Shown here: piece after piece, positions 9,703 to 16,618 of the stretch
How positions within the stretch are numbered: the stretch's first letter is position 1
Layout of the letters: each line of letters begins with the position of its first letter
DNA from: an uncultured Winogradskyella sp.
GTDB taxonomy: Bacteria > Bacteroidota > Bacteroidia > Flavobacteriales > Flavobacteriaceae
Assembly: GCF_937958655.1 (NCBI RefSeq)
Contig: NZ_CALGNH010000025.1
Location: forward strand, 95,622-159,621
Direction of reading: 5' to 3'
DNA length: 64,000 nucleotides
Notes under the pieces: model-generated
The model's database searches: none
Told to the model about the DNA's origin: nothing
Seen by the model: the letters and a program-made list of their open reading frames with translations, nothing else
Translations under genes and position numbers: made by a program

Positions 9703-10344
9703 TTAACTTTTATCAGGTTCCGCTTCAGATAACTTCATTGGATACAGTTTTTTAATGGTCTGTATGCGCTCATTAAGCTCCTCATCCTTATTAAACTGAT
9801 TTTTCTCCTTCTCCTCTAGCATTGCTTGAAACACTTTTTCAACTCCTCGGTAATCTTTTTTATTACCATATAAGCGCTTTGCTTCTCTTTCTCTAAGGAA
9901 ATTATAAGCTGCAACAAGCTCGTTTTGAACTTCTATATATTGCTCATAGGAGGTTTCTCTATCGTGCTTCATTGAGATAATTGCTTTATCAGGATGGTCA
10001 GATGAAGATTCATCTCTCTTTCCTTTACAGTAATCACAACTTTCGCCAGCGGCATTAGCACCACCACCATTATCTAAGAAGTCTATAGCTGCTTGTCTTA
10101 ATTCTTTAAGCTCCATTTGCTCATCCTCTACAAGCAATTGGTTTTGACGATTTATTAATACCGTAAATAAATTCTTTTGTTTAATAACAGGTGGCTCTAC
10201 TTCTGTATCATCAATAGGTGGCAAGCTTCTTAATAACCCTTTGTCCTTCTCAATAGTTGTTGTTACTAAGAAAAATATGAGTAATAAGAAGGCAATGTCA
10301 GCCATTGAACCTGCATTTACTTCTGGTGCCGATCGTTTTGCCAT
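9703..10344 (-). CDS. exbD: ExbD/TolR family protein with an extended Cys-containing periplasmic domain
   Basis: At 213 residues this is longer than a usual ExbD (about 140). The helix with the conserved Asp is at about 16-35 (MADIAFLLLIFFLVTTTI, D17). The periplasmic part contains an insertion around residues 95-115 with a CDYCKGK motif in a Gly/Ala-rich and charged stretch, and a long helical, charged C-terminal extension after residue 130. The CxxC could be a disulfide or a metal site. It is 6 bp from the upstream membrane protein and 12 bp from the downstream exbD, clearly one operon. Confidence 0.88.
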   Translation of the reverse strand: MAKRSAPEVNAGSMADIAFLLLIFFLVTTTIEKDKGLLRSLPPIDDTEVEPPVIKQKNLFTVLINRQNQLLVEDEQMELKELRQAAIDFLDNGGGANAAGESCDYCKGKRDESSSDHPDKAIISMKHDRETSYEQYIEVQNELVAAYNFLREREAKRLYGNKKDYRGVEKVFQAMLEEKEKNQFNKDEELNERIQTIKKLYPMKLSEAEPDKS

Positions 10345-10350
10345 ACCCTA

Positions 10351-10800
10351 TTATTTACTAATTAATTTTTTTACTCCTGCAAAAAGCATTGCTATTGCCG
10401 CAACTACAATTAGTATGTAAAACGCCGTTAATCCAGCACCTACCATTTGAGATTGTGCATCTGTTGCAAAACCGTCTTGTAGTTTATATTGTTTAGCATC
10501 ACCTCCAGCAGATAAATATGAGATTATTAATACTGCCGCAAATGCTCCTATACCTATTAACGTATTTTTTAGCCCTGAGGTATTTGTGAATAGATTTTTT
10601 AAAACAAAAACCACCACAAATAGTAAAACAAGACCCAAAATAATGTAAGCAATAATTGCCATTGGCTCTACAATAGCAGTATCACCTGCTAGTGCTGCTG
10701 CTTTAATGTCCTCATCGCCTTTGGCTATAATTCTTCCTAAGAAGACTATACCTAGCACGCTAAGAACTAAAGCTACTATTTTTAATATTTTGTGTAACAT
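10351..10800 (-). CDS. Conserved membrane protein of the exbB-exbD operon
   Basis: This 149-residue protein is predicted to have four transmembrane helices (about residues 5-25, 45-70, 78-98 and 122-145) and short loops, one of which has SAGGDAKQYKLQDGF. I do not recognise a domain. Its tight placement between exbB (17 bp) and exbD (6 bp) argues that it is an accessory subunit or assembly factor of the same inner-membrane motor. Confidence 0.75.
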   Translation of the reverse strand: MLHKILKIVALVLSVLGIVFLGRIIAKGDEDIKAAALAGDTAIVEPMAIIAYIILGLVLLFVVVFVLKNLFTNTSGLKNTLIGIGAFAAVLIISYLSAGGDAKQYKLQDGFATDAQSQMVGAGLTAFYILIVVAAIAMLFAGVKKLISK

Positions 10801-10817
10801 AATTTAAATGGTCTTTT

Positions 10818-11582
10818 TTATTTTTTGTGTTTTACTAATAAATCCATCAATGTAATTGATGCATCTTCCATATCATTTACAATACTATCTATCTTAGCGA
10901 TGATGTAGTTATAAAATATTTGAAGAATAATAGCCACAATAAGACCAAATACTGTTGTTAAAAGTGCTACCTTAATACCACCCGCTACTAATGAAGGTTG
11001 CATATCTCCTGCCGCTTCAATTTTATCAAAGGCCTGAATCATACCAATTACCGTACCCATAAAACCAAGCATTGGTGCTAGAGCTATAAATAATGATATC
11101 CAAGATACATTCTTTTCTAATTGACCCATTTGTACACCTCCATAGGCAACAACAGCTTTTTCAGCAGAATCAATATCTTCATCTGCTCTGTCTAGACCTT
11201 GATAAAAGATAGAAGCCACTGGCCCTTTTGTATTTCTACAAACTTCTTTTGCTGCTTCTAACCCACCTGAGTTGAGTGCATCTTCTACATTTTGAGTTAA
11301 TTTTTTTGTGTTTGTCGTAGAAAGGTTTAAAAAGATAATTCTCTCAATAGCAATTGCTAATCCTAGAATTAAACATAATAATACAATTCCCATAAATCCT
11401 GGCCCACCTTCGATAAAACGCTTTTTTAATTCTTGATGGAAATTCAAGTCTTCTGCTGGTGCGTCATCTTGAGTCATAGTTGTTACTGTTGCTGTTGTAC
11501 TTGCTAAAGTTGTTGCGTTAGCATTAACAGTTCCGAAAGCCATTAGACATGTTATGGCAAGGATAGAAAATAATCTTTTCAT
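10818..11582 (-). CDS. exbB: MotA/TolQ/ExbB proton channel family protein
   Basis: The 254-residue protein has a cleavable-looking N-terminal segment (LAITCLMAFGTVNANA, about 7-22), a helix at about 57-80, and the paired helices of the MotA/TolQ/ExbB domain at about 160-180 (SLFIALAPMLGFMGTVIGMIQ) and 200-230. The motif LGFMGTVIGM and the following polar residues line the proton path in ExbB. It is the first gene of a four-gene operon with two exbD genes, and powers TonB-type or related energy transfer to the outer membrane, which fits the many TonB receptors. Confidence 0.92.
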   Translation of the reverse strand: MKRLFSILAITCLMAFGTVNANATTLASTTATVTTMTQDDAPAEDLNFHQELKKRFIEGGPGFMGIVLLCLILGLAIAIERIIFLNLSTTNTKKLTQNVEDALNSGGLEAAKEVCRNTKGPVASIFYQGLDRADEDIDSAEKAVVAYGGVQMGQLEKNVSWISLFIALAPMLGFMGTVIGMIQAFDKIEAAGDMQPSLVAGGIKVALLTTVFGLIVAIILQIFYNYIIAKIDSIVNDMEDASITLMDLLVKHKK

Positions 11583-11658
11583 TGTTCTGAATCTTAAATT
11601 TTATTAGTTAAAGTGATAAAGATAAAAAAAATAATGTAATCCAATCTTAAAATCTAAG

Positions 11659-11746
11659 CAGAGAGGAAGGGATTCGAACCCTCGATACCCTTTTGGAGTA
11701 TACACACTTTCCAGGCGTGCGCCTTCGACCACTCGGCCACCTCTCT
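11659..11746 (-). tRNA. tRNA-Ser(GGA)
   Basis: On the minus strand the acceptor arms AGAGAGG and CCTCTCT pair perfectly and are followed by discriminator G. The anticodon arm is CGCCTGGAAAGTGTG with anticodon GGA, the long variable arm TACTCCAAAAGGGTA is that of a class II tRNA, and the T loop is GGGTTCGAATCCC. It reads UCC and UCU. No CCA is encoded. It lies between exbB and the asparaginase gene. Confidence 0.95.
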
Positions 11747-11821
11747 GTAAACCTTAATTTAAAATTACAGAAGACCAAATAACGAAAAAAACTTTAAACA
11801 CTAAAATTTAAGCCGTTAATT

Positions 11822-12847
11822 TTAGGTCAATTCTCCACGTAATGACGTTTCAAAATAATTTTTGAAGTCTTTTGGTTTTGTTTTATACCCTATAAGGTAC
11901 ATTAATTTTACTAAAGCAGCCTCTGTGGTTATATCTTTTCCGGAGATAACTCCTACAGCTTTTAATTGCGAACTTGTTTCGTATTGCCCCATTACAACAC
12001 TACCACCAGAACATTGTGTAACATTAACGACATATAAGCCTTTATGTATGGCTTTTTGTAAGCTGTTGATAAACCAGTCTTCCATTGTTGCATTACCAGA
12101 GCCATAAGTTTCTATTATAAGTCCTTTTAAATTTTCTGTTTGTATTAGGGCCTCAACAAAAGGTTTTGAAATGCCAGGAAATATTTTTAGAATCCCAATA
12201 TTTGTATCCATATTGGTGCGTACAATAAGATCATCTGACGAATTATGCATCCATAAAAATTCATGATTTACTTTTAAATGTACTCCAGACTCTACTAAAG
12301 TTGGGTAGTTTGGAGAGTCAAAAGCTTCAAAATGTTCTGCATTAATTTTAGTTGTTCTATTACCTCTGTATAACTTATATTCAAAATAAAGCCCAACTTC
12401 CTTAATAACAGGAATTCCATTTTTATGCAATGATGCTATTTGTATTGAAGTTATTAAATTTTCTTTTGCATCAGTTCTTAAATCGCCAATAGGTAATTGC
12501 GAACCCGTAAATATCACTGGCTTTCTTAAATTTTCTAACATAAAACTTAGAGCAGAGGCAGAATAGCTCATAGTGTCACTGCCATGCAACACCACAAAAC
12601 CATCAAAAATATCATAGTTATTCTTAATAATTTTTGCAATGTCCGCCCAATACTTCGGATTCATGTTAGATGAATCTATAGGTTCGTCAAAAGACAGGGT
12701 TTCAATGTTACAATCCAACAAACGGATTTCTGGAATACGATCTAACAGACTCTTAAAATTAAAAGCCTTAAGTGCGCCAGTATCAACATCTTTTATCATG
12801 CCAATGGTACCTCCTGTATATATTAATAAAATGTTAGGTTTTTGCAT
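11822..12847 (-). CDS. ansA: Type I (cytoplasmic) L-asparaginase
   Basis: The 341-residue protein has both catalytic signatures of the family: TGGTIGM at residues 11-17, with the nucleophilic Thr, and LHGSDTMSYSASALSF near residues 87-102, with the Thr-Lys-Asp relay region followed by GDLRTDAKENL. It has no signal peptide, so it acts in the cytoplasm, turning asparagine into aspartate and ammonia. It ends 3 bp from TatD, in the same direction, and the two are probably co-transcribed from the tatD promoter. Confidence 0.92.
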   Translation of the reverse strand: MQKPNILLIYTGGTIGMIKDVDTGALKAFNFKSLLDRIPEIRLLDCNIETLSFDEPIDSSNMNPKYWADIAKIIKNNYDIFDGFVVLHGSDTMSYSASALSFMLENLRKPVIFTGSQLPIGDLRTDAKENLITSIQIASLHKNGIPVIKEVGLYFEYKLYRGNRTTKINAEHFEAFDSPNYPTLVESGVHLKVNHEFLWMHNSSDDLIVRTNMDTNIGILKIFPGISKPFVEALIQTENLKGLIIETYGSGNATMEDWFINSLQKAIHKGLYVVNVTQCSGGSVVMGQYETSSQLKAVGVISGKDITTEAALVKLMYLIGYKTKPKDFKNYFETSLRGELT

Positions 12848-12850
12848 AAG

Positions 12851-13618
12851 TTAAACACCAAAGATGTCTTTAGAATTTTTTGTTGTGACTTTTGCTATTG
12901 ATTCCTCACTGATACCATAAAGTTCCGATAATTTTTCTAATACCTTATATATATATAAACTTTCGTTACGTTTTCCTCTATAAGGCTTAGGTGCCAAGTA
13001 AGGCGCATCTGTTTCTAATACAATATGCTCTAAATCTATTTGATTAATAAATTGATCTATTTGTCCATTTTTAAAGGTTACCACTCCACCTATTCCTAAT
13101 TTCATATTATAAGATATAGCCTTATGGGCTTGCTCTAAATTCCCAGTAAAGCAGTGAAAAATACCGAATAAACCATCTGACTTTTCTTGCTCTAAAACTT
13201 CAAAAATCTCATCAAAAGCGTCTCTGCAATGTATTACTATTGGTAATTTATAGGTTTTAGCTAAATTAATTTGATACCTAAACGCCTCTATTTGTATATC
13301 TAAAGTCGTTTTATCCCAATATAAATCTATACCAATCTCACCAACAGCATAAAATCGTCGTTCCGCCAGCATATCTTCAACATGCTGAAGCTCTTTTTTA
13401 TAATTAGCTTTAACATGCGTAGGATGCAAACCCATCATTAAAAAAATATGCTCAGGAAAGTCTGCCTCTAGCTGAAGCATAGATGCTGTGTACGAAGAAT
13501 CAATAGCTGGGATAAAAAACCGGCTAATATTGGCGTCAATAGCCCGTTTTACCATTGCAGATCTATCGTCATCAAAAGCCTCACTATATAAATGAGTATG
13601 GGTGTCTGTTATAATCAT
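12851..13618 (-). CDS. tatD: TatD family metal-dependent hydrolase (DNase)
   Basis: The chosen start (ATG at 13618) gives 255 residues beginning MIITDTHTHLYSEAF, the expected N-terminus; an upstream in-frame ATG at 13657 would add residues unlike the family and run through the promoter. Metal ligands are seen in THTHL, GEIGIDLYW, IHCRDAF, FHCFTG and ETDAPYLAP. TatD proteins are cytoplasmic 3'-5' nucleases acting on DNA ends. A -7-like TATTTTTG lies just upstream on the minus strand. Confidence 0.92.
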   Translation of the reverse strand: MIITDTHTHLYSEAFDDDRSAMVKRAIDANISRFFIPAIDSSYTASMLQLEADFPEHIFLMMGLHPTHVKANYKKELQHVEDMLAERRFYAVGEIGIDLYWDKTTLDIQIEAFRYQINLAKTYKLPIVIHCRDAFDEIFEVLEQEKSDGLFGIFHCFTGNLEQAHKAISYNMKLGIGGVVTFKNGQIDQFINQIDLEHIVLETDAPYLAPKPYRGKRNESLYIYKVLEKLSELYGISEESIAKVTTKNSKDIFGV

Positions 13619-13666
13619 TGGACAAAAATAGTTGTTTATAATATTATATTTACACAAATTAAAAAA

Positions 13667-14134
13667 ATGGAAACGCTTAGAGATTTTCTAACAGATAAGG
13701 GCTATTCTAAAATTAAATTAAAGTTTACAAAAACACATCATTTTGAAATAAAAGCCTCTATTAATGGTGTAAATGGTAGATTTATTTTAGACACTGGTGC
13801 CTCTAGTAGTTGTGTTGGTTTTGAAGCTATTGATCGATTTAATCTTAAGGTTAAAGACTCCGATATTAAAGCGACAGGCGCTGGTGCTTCTAATATGCAA
13901 ACTAAGATATCTAAATCTAACACGCTAAAAATTGGCAAATGGAAAAAGAACCGTATTAGTATAATTTTGTTTAATCTCTCGCATGTTAATACTGGTCTTA
14001 TAAATCATAACGCAGATCCTGTTGATGGTATTATTGGTGCCGATATCCTTAAAAAAGGCAAGGCTATTATTGATTATGAAAAAAAGTATCTTTATTTAAA
14101 ACTCAAAGAAATTTCTCTAACTAAAGATTCTTAA
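13667..14134 (+). CDS. Retropepsin-like aspartic protease domain protein
   Basis: The start is placed at ATG 13667 (METLRDF), giving 155 residues; the longer frame from 13592 would overlap the divergent tatD gene. The active-site motif FILDTGASSSCVG is at about residues 42-54, with hydrophobic strands after it and a second loop DGIIGADILKKG near 122-133, the pattern of single-domain clan AA (retropepsin-like) proteins, which dimerise to complete the active site. There is no signal peptide. Substrate is unknown. The gene is divergent from tatD and 35 bp before the response regulator. Confidence 0.82.
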   Translation: METLRDFLTDKGYSKIKLKFTKTHHFEIKASINGVNGRFILDTGASSSCVGFEAIDRFNLKVKDSDIKATGAGASNMQTKISKSNTLKIGKWKKNRISIILFNLSHVNTGLINHNADPVDGIIGADILKKGKAIIDYEKKYLYLKLKEISLTKDS

Positions 14135-14169
14135 GTAAATTTATAATTGAATTAATAGCATCTTACTAA

Positions 14170-14793
14170 ATGAATCCATCTCTCATCATTGCCGATGATC
14201 ACCCTCTGGTACTAAAAGGTCTCAAGGATTTTCTTAACGAAAATAGTTATAACGTCCTGGCAAGTGCGAAAAATGGCAAGGAAGCCTTAACATTAATAAA
14301 AGCTCATGTCCCAGACATTGCTATACTAGATATACAAATGCCATTTTACACAGGATTAGAAATTGCACAAAAATGTAATGAGGCTAAATTGGCGACAAAA
14401 ATTATACTTATTACTTTTGAAAAGGATGAAAAAATCTACGACGAGGCTAAGAATTTGGGCGTTTATGGTTACGTTTTAAAAGAATTTGCACTAGACGAAA
14501 TTGAAGCATGCATTGCTTCTGTTATAAATGGTAAACCTTATTTTAGTCCAGAACTTATTAATTACATAGAAGTCAACAGAGCGCCAGAAGGTTTAAAAAA
14601 ATTATCTAAAACAGAAATTACGGTTTTTAAGCTTATCGGTGCTAATAAAAGTACGCCTGAGATTGCAGAAACATTAAATATTTCGGTTAGAACCGTTGAA
14701 AAACACAAAAATAACATACGACGAAAACTTGCATTAGACTCTAAATCAACAAGTTTATACCTTTCTGCCAAAGAAAATATAAAGTTTCTTTAA
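14170..14793 (+). CDS. NarL/FixJ-type response regulator (REC + LuxR HTH), orphan
   Basis: This 207-residue protein has a receiver domain at residues 3-120, with acidic pocket DD (9-10), phospho-acceptor D54 in AILDIQMP, a Thr in LITFEK and the Lys in YVLKEF. A LuxR-type helix-turn-helix is at about 143-203 (LSKTEITVFKLIGANKSTPEIAETLNISVRTVEKHKNNI). No histidine kinase is adjacent. Directly after its stop codon begins the first of two 66-bp repeats containing TACCTAT, which matches the TACYYMT heptamer bound by NarL-type domains, so it may control those units. This link is inference. Confidence 0.92.
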   Translation: MNPSLIIADDHPLVLKGLKDFLNENSYNVLASAKNGKEALTLIKAHVPDIAILDIQMPFYTGLEIAQKCNEAKLATKIILITFEKDEKIYDEAKNLGVYGYVLKEFALDEIEACIASVINGKPYFSPELINYIEVNRAPEGLKKLSKTEITVFKLIGANKSTPEIAETLNISVRTVEKHKNNIRRKLALDSKSTSLYLSAKENIKFL

Positions 14794-14857
14794 AATTACG
14801 TAGTTCTACCTATAGTATCGCTTTATTTTAATTCAGAAATTTACACTGTTATTAATT
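14792..14857 (+). repeat. 66-bp direct repeat, copy 1 (candidate promoter/operator module)
   Basis: It is 61/66 identical to the copy at 14955. Both contain TACGTAgttcTACCTAT, in which two TAC half-sites are 10 bases (one helical turn) apart, followed by an AT-rich stretch with TTCAGAAATTTACA. The copy starts on the last bases of the response-regulator stop codon. About 43 bases after it comes a terminator, so the module looks like the promoter of a short transcript. Confidence 0.75.
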
Positions 14858-14930
14858 AAGGGTTAATAACGAGCTATTAATTAGTTCTTAGGGGATTACC
14901 AAGCCTTGGGCATTTGTCCAAGGCTTTTTT
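14858..14930 (+). ncRNA. Candidate small RNA 1 with terminator
   Basis: There is no open frame. The segment between repeat copy 1 and the hairpin AAGCCTTGG-gcatttgt-CCAAGGCTT with T6 (14901-14930) is a short unit that would give an RNA of roughly 70-120 nt, depending on the start site. It could instead be only the terminator of the response regulator gene; the second, similarly built unit argues for a real RNA. Confidence 0.35.
14901..14930 (+). terminator. Intrinsic terminator of unit 1
   Basis: The 9-bp perfect stem AAGCCTTGG/CCAAGGCTT with an 8-base loop is followed by a run of Ts. It is 107 bp after the response-regulator stop. Confidence 0.85.
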
Positions 14931-14954
14931 CTTGAGTTTTATTGAAAAAAGTCA

Positions 14955-15020
14955 AAAATTACGTAGTTCTACCTATAGTATGGCTTCATTTTAATTCAGA
15001 AATTTACAGTGCTATTAATC
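14955..15020 (+). repeat. 66-bp direct repeat, copy 2
   Basis: This is the second copy of the 14792 module; the five differences are all single substitutions. The paired TAC half-sites and the TTCAGAAATTTACA block are unchanged, which suggests that these parts matter. The downstream sequence differs from that after copy 1 except for a shared AGTTCTTA. Confidence 0.75.
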
Positions 15021-15077
15021 TAAGTCCCAAGTTTAAGTTCTTAAAGCTCTGAATGCTTTAACGTTCAGAGCTTTTTT
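15021..15077 (+). ncRNA. Candidate small RNA 2 with terminator
   Basis: There is no open frame between repeat copy 2 and the hairpin AAAGCTCTGAA/TTCAGAGCTTT with T6 (15043-15077). Built as unit 1: repeat, short spacer, terminator. The next gene, a 37-residue peptide, starts 13 bases after the T run, so this transcript either stops before it or attenuates it. Confidence 0.35.
15043..15077 (+). terminator. Intrinsic terminator of unit 2
   Basis: The 11-bp perfect stem AAAGCTCTGAA/TTCAGAGCTTT has a 10-base loop and is followed by a T run. Confidence 0.8.
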
Positions 15078-15089
15078 AAATACGAAGTT

Positions 15090-15203
15090 ATGCACACAAT
15101 GAAAGAAAACACCTCAAAAAAAGATAAACTATTTATGATATTACTTATAGTAAGTTCTGTAATCGTAATATCAGCTAATATAGCCGTTAATTTTTTTAGT
15201 TAA
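15090..15203 (+). CDS. 37-residue single-pass membrane peptide
   Basis: ATG 15090 to TAA 15201-15203 encodes a basic, polar N-terminus (MHTMKENTSKKDK) and one strongly hydrophobic helix (LFMILLIVSSVIVISANIAV), a typical small membrane protein. An internal ATG at 15099 is an alternative start. It stands between the unit 2 terminator and the bidirectional terminator at 15234. No homolog is known to me. It could be a chance frame, but the amphipathic layout and the flanking terminators support a gene. Confidence 0.45.
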   Translation: MHTMKENTSKKDKLFMILLIVSSVIVISANIAVNFFS

Positions 15204-15233
15204 TTTAGTTAGTTGCTCTTAATTTATTAGGAG

Positions 15234-15268
15234 AAAAAAAGCGCAACCACTCTTGGGTTGCGCTTTTT
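15234..15268. terminator. Bidirectional intrinsic terminator before odhB
   Basis: GCGCAACC/GGTTGCGC with a 7-base loop is flanked by A7 and T5, so it can end both the plus-strand small-gene transcript and the minus-strand odhA-odhB transcript. Confidence 0.85.
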
Positions 15269-15289
15269 CTTATTAAATATTGTATTGTA

Positions 15290-16504
15290 CTACATTTCTA
15301 ATGCTCCCTTTGGGTCATTATCCATTAATAATTCTGTTGGATTTTCTAAGGCTTCTTTGACGGCAACCAAGAAACCTACAGATTCTTTACCATCTATTAT
15401 TCTGTGATCGTAAGATAACGCTACATACATTATTGGACGTATATCTATCATACCATTAATAGCAACTGGTCGTTCTACAATATTGTGCATACCTAAAATC
15501 CCACTTTGAGGAGGGTTGATAATCGGTGTAGACAACATACTACCAAAAACACCACCATTGGAGATGGTAAAAGTTCCTCCCGTCATTTCATCAACAGTTA
15601 TTTGACCATCACGCGCTCTTAACGCTAAACGTTTTACCTCAGCCTCTACTCCTCTAAAGCTCAGATTCTCGGCATTTCGTATAACAGGCACCATTAAACC
15701 TTTTGGCCCTGATACTGCAATACTAATGTCGCAAAAATCGAAAGAAATCATTTCCTTACCATCAATCATAGAGTTAACGGCAGGATACATTTTTAATGCA
15801 CGCACCACAGCAAGCGTAAAGAAACTCATAAAACCAAGACTTACACCGTGCTTAGCTTTAAAGTCTTCTTTATATTGTTTTCGCAAATCAAAAATTGGAG
15901 ACATATCAACCTCATTAAATGTGGTTAACATAGCCGTTGTATTTTTTGCCTCAACTAATCGTTCTGCAACTTTACGTCGCAGCATTGACATTTTACTGCG
16001 GGATGATCCTCTACTTCCTCCAGATGGTGTACCCATAGATGGTGTAGCTTTTACAGCATCGTCTTTTGTAATTCTACCATCTTTACCTGTGCCAGAAACG
16101 GATTTGGTATCTATACCTTTTTCATCTAATATCTTTTTAGCTGCTGGGCTTGGAGTACCAGTAGCATACGATTTAGATTCAGTAGCTACAGGTTTTACTT
16201 CCTCTTTTTTAGGAGCTTCAGCTTTCTTTTCTTCTTTTGCTGGTGCATCACTACCTGCAGGCTTTTCTGCACTTGTATCAATTAAACAAACTACAGCACC
16301 AACTTCAACAGCATCACCTTCTTCTGCTTTAAGGGTTATAGTACCACTAGCTTCAGCTGGCAGTTCTAAGGTAGCTTTATCACTATCTACTTCGGCAATG
16401 GCTTGATCTTTTTCTACATAATCTCCATCTTGCACTAACCATTCTGCGATTTCTACTTCAGTGATTGATTCGCCTGGTGAAGGCACTTTCATTTCTAAAA
16501 TCAT
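15290..16504 (-). CDS. odhB: Dihydrolipoyllysine-residue succinyltransferase (E2 of 2-oxoglutarate dehydrogenase)
   Basis: The 404-residue protein has an N-terminal lipoyl domain with the lipoylated Lys at residue 43 ([10 protein letters not shown]), an Ala/Lys/Pro-rich linker, a peripheral E1/E3-binding domain at about 115-150 ([14 protein letters not shown]) and the catalytic acyltransferase domain, with the active-site His in SYDHRIIDG near residue 375. It transfers the succinyl group to CoA in the TCA cycle. It follows odhA on the same strand with a 114-bp gap occupied by a palindromic repeat. E3 is not in this window. Confidence 0.95.
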   Translation of the reverse strand: MILEMKVPSPGESITEVEIAEWLVQDGDYVEKDQAIAEVDSDKATLELPAEASGTITLKAEEGDAVEVGAVVCLIDTSAEKPAGSDAPAKEEKKAEAPKKEEVKPVATESKSYATGTPSPAAKKILDEKGIDTKSVSGTGKDGRITKDDAVKATPSMGTPSGGSRGSSRSKMSMLRRKVAERLVEAKNTTAMLTTFNEVDMSPIFDLRKQYKEDFKAKHGVSLGFMSFFTLAVVRALKMYPAVNSMIDGKEMISFDFCDISIAVSGPKGLMVPVIRNAENLSFRGVEAEVKRLALRARDGQITVDEMTGGTFTISNGGVFGSMLSTPIINPPQSGILGMHNIVERPVAINGMIDIRPIMYVALSYDHRIIDGKESVGFLVAVKEALENPTELLMDNDPKGALEM

Positions 16505-16516
16505 AATGTTTCTTTT

Positions 16517-16616
16517 GTCATTCCGAACTTATTTCGGAATCTCATTATTTAATTATTTCATTTATTTAGATGCCTGCATTCGCTTCGGCAAGCTCAGCGA
16601 AACATACAGGGATGAC
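16517..16616. repeat. Interspersed palindromic repeat between odhA and odhB
   Basis: This 100-bp element is bounded by near-inverted GTCATTCC and GGGATGAC. It contains two hairpins: ATTCCGAA/TTCGGAAT, and a longer one built from CCTGcaTTCGCT and AGCGAAacataCAGG. It has no coding frame. Its form matches the REP-like intergenic elements that I recall as common in flavobacterial genomes. It may stabilise or partly terminate the odhA-odhB mRNA. Confidence 0.7.
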
Positions 16617-16618
16617 AT

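Noticed and set aside
13619-13657. Longer start for TatD
   Set aside because: It would overlap the divergent promoter and add residues not seen in TatD proteins.
15726-16406. Long plus-strand frame opposite odhB
   Set aside because: It is the reverse complement of the Ala/Lys-rich odhB linker and has no plausible composition, start or promoter; odhB is certain.
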